Below are positions 6,539 through 7,305 of a stretch of 7,305 nucleotides of DNA, piece by piece. Source of the stretch: Bacteroidota bacterium (GTDB lineage Bacteria; Bacteroidota; Ignavibacteria; SZUA-365); contig JAGTUW010000025.1 in the NCBI GenBank assembly GCA_018224345.1, positions 1-7,305 of the forward strand. The letters are read 5' to 3'. How positions within the stretch are numbered: the stretch's first letter is position 1; every line of letters starts with the position of its first letter. The position numbers and the translations under genes are program-made. Below the pieces are notes generated by a model. It made no database searches and was not told the DNA's origin. It saw only the letters and a list, made by a program, of their open reading frames with translations.

Positions 6539-6965
6539 ATTCCTCGTCGGTCTTCGTCAGGTAGATGATTCCTTCAATCAGCGCCATGACGCCGAGGACG
6601 ATATTCGGAATGAACAGCAGTATCCAGGTCACCAGAAAGCCGACGGTATTGACGAGCAGATACACAAGGCCCGGACCCGTAAATCCGAGATAGAATTTAT
6701 GTATTCCGATGCCGCCGAGCAGAATGGCCAACAGTCCTGCCGCCATTTTGTTCTTCTGACCGGGTGCACCGGTGGCCGCACTGCCGGTCGCTTTGTAAAT
6801 AGCGACAGCGGCTTCGCCTTCCGGCACAAAATCCACCGTCATCCCGCGCACGGGCACGCCGTCCATATTCCAGTCGCTGCCATTGAACGTATAGCGCTTG
6901 CCGTCTTCACCGGAAATCAGTCCGGAGTTCGTCTGTACAGCGTAGTCCAGCACCTGGCCTTTCAT
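6498..6965 (-). CDS. TM2-domain membrane protein with N-terminal cold-shock-like beta domain
   Basis: The protein is 155 residues. Residues 1-57 look like a small OB or cold-shock-type beta-barrel (GQVLDYAVQTNSGLISGEDGK, then RYTF, GMTVDFVPEG and AVAIY). A flexible Ala/Gly linker (58-70) follows. Residues 73-137 are a TM2 domain: a first hydrophobic helix MAAGLLAILLGGIGI, the family signature GGIGIHKFYLGF (84-95), and a long second hydrophobic stretch VYLLVNTVGFLVTWILLFIPNIVLGVMALI. The C-terminal 18 residues are charged. TM2 proteins are short inner-membrane proteins of poorly defined function. The soluble domain is probably cytoplasmic, where it might bind nucleic acid or another partner, an inference only. 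The start is secure: AAGGAGG lies four bases upstream, the strongest ribosome site in the window. A possible -7-like TAACTTTC lies at 7046-7039 without a clear -33 box. The 3' end overlaps the ATPase gene by 41 bp. Confidence 0.9.
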   Translation of the reverse strand: MKGQVLDYAVQTNSGLISGEDGKRYTFNGSDWNMDGVPVRGMTVDFVPEGEAAVAIYKATGSAATGAPGQKNKMAAGLLAILLGGIGIHKFYLGFTGPGLVYLLVNTVGFLVTWILLFIPNIVLGVMALIEGIIYLTKTDEEFTEMYEVQKKQWF

Positions 6966-6969
6966 GCAT

Positions 6970-6976
6970 CCTCCTT
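6970..6976 (-). promoter_or_regulatory. Strong Shine-Dalgarno of the TM2 protein gene
   Basis: On the minus strand the sequence is AAGGAGG, a full match to the anti-Shine-Dalgarno core, four bases before ATG 6965. It fixes the start of the TM2 gene. It also shows that this genome uses Shine-Dalgarno initiation at least at some genes, which is not universal in Bacteroidota. Confidence 0.85.
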
Positions 6977-6998
6977 AAAAGTGAATAACTCGATCGTG

Positions 6999-7017
6999 AA
7001 TGGATGTTATTTCCATT
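6999..7017. promoter_or_regulatory. Small inverted repeat upstream of the TM2 gene
   Basis: AATGGA (6999-7004) and TCCATT (7012-7017) are perfect inverted copies separated by seven bases, about 35 bp upstream of the TM2 start. It could be an operator half-site pair or a leader hairpin if transcription starts near 7032. Six-base arms arise often by chance, so this is weak. Confidence 0.2.
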
Positions 7018-7141
7018 TAACGTTCTTCCGTGACTGCCGAAAGTTAGCGAATGTCCGTTAAAAGAGAAATAACGAGAAAGGCTGTGCTCCCACGCTCCTC
7101 CGCTCCGGCGCGCTGGCAGGGGATGAAATGTGACAAACCAC

Positions 7142-7205
7142 CCCGCCAAAGGAGGGCGGGCTTTCCAGCCCGCCCAGGAAAACCATGGCGGGTTGAAACA
7201 CCCGC
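7142..7205. repeat. REP-like hairpin cluster, copy A
   Basis: This contains a 9-bp hairpin (7154-7162 GGGCGGGCT with 7167-7175, loop TTCC) and a 6-bp hairpin (7188-7193 GCGGGT with 7200-7205, loop TGAAAC). A CCCGCC arm at 7142-7147 could pair with 7155-7160 instead. The 24 bases 7151-7174 recur exactly at 7243-7266. Such short GC-rich intergenic palindromes resemble REP elements spread by RAYT transposases; no such transposase is in the window. Confidence 0.7.
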
Positions 7206-7237
7206 TCCCATGCATCAAAGATTCCGGAGTGGATCAC

Positions 7238-7296
7238 ATAACGGAGGGCGGGCTTTCCAGCCCGCCAGGCGGACATGGATGTCCGCCCTCCGTTAT
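7238..7296. repeat. REP-like palindrome, copy B, folding as a three-way junction
   Basis: A 9-bp outer stem (7238-7246 ATAACGGAG with 7288-7296) encloses two hairpins placed back to back. The first pairs 7247-7254 with 7259-7266 (8 bp, loop TTCC). The second pairs 7268-7276 with 7279-7287 (9 bp, or 8 bp with a four-base loop TGGA). One unpaired A (7267) separates them. Only that base and the loops stay unpaired in 59 bp. An alternative fold is a 14-bp outer stem (7238-7251 with 7283-7296). The first 24 bases of the inner part repeat copy A exactly. There is no T-tract, so a plain intrinsic terminator is unlikely. Confidence 0.8.
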
Positions 7297-7305
7297 CGGT
7301 GAGGA

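Larger units (their letters stand above)
6966..7305. other. Gene-free 340-bp intergenic stretch at the right edge
   Basis: The left part (6966 to about 7060) is the AT-richer 5' region of the TM2 gene with its ribosome site and a small inverted repeat. The right part (about 7077-7296) is the GC-rich hairpin cluster. Open frames here run through the palindromes on both strands and show no domain or convincing ribosome site. The next gene lies outside the window. Confidence 0.75.

Noticed and set aside
6216..7061. 281-codon plus-strand frame across the ATPase end and the TM2 gene
   Set aside because: It overlaps the conserved AAA+ C-terminal region in another frame and runs antisense to the well-supported TM2 gene. 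It has no recognisable motif or ribosome site.
6907..7276. Small minus-strand frames through the hairpin cluster
   Set aside because: They translate palindromic repeats and overlap the TM2 5' region. Such repeats give recurrent spurious hypothetical proteins.

Overview
The window suggests a GC-rich member of the FCB (Bacteroidota/Chlorobi/Ignavibacteria-like) group. Two observations support this. The secreted protein at 1976-2848 (minus) ends in a type IX secretion (T9SS) type A sorting domain. Two minus-strand genes are preceded by promoters fitting the Bacteroidota pattern TTTG-N19..21-TAnnTTTG. Shine-Dalgarno-like sequences precede every chosen start, so this is probably a lineage that still uses them. 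The genus cannot be named from the sequence.

Layout, left to right. At 1-1568 (minus) there is a soluble hybrid sensor histidine kinase (GAF, HisKA, HATPase_c, start of a receiver domain), cut by the left edge and carrying an in-frame 15-bp tandem repeat near its N terminus. The gap 1569-1975 holds the predicted kinase promoter and a strong hairpin terminator for the next gene. At 1976-2848 (minus) is a small secreted T9SS cargo protein with a possible PepSY-like region. Divergent from it, at 3078-4124 (plus), is a WYL-domain transcription regulator. It is followed 104 bp later by a 769-residue AAA+ ATPase (4229-6538, plus) whose N-terminal half contains a duplicated module. The ATPase gene overlaps, tail to tail, a TM2-domain membrane protein gene (6498-6965, minus). 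The last 340 bp hold no credible gene. They contain a cluster of REP-like GC-rich hairpins, including one 59-bp element that folds into a tightly packed three-way junction.

How the genes may work together. The kinase and the secreted protein appear to be independent units. The WYL regulator and AAA+ ATPase are co-oriented neighbours and are the most plausible functional pair: a ligand-sensing regulator beside a protein-remodelling machine. No nuclease, toxin or other effector is visible, so a defence role is only a hypothesis. No tRNA, rRNA, CRISPR array, transposase or phage gene is seen.
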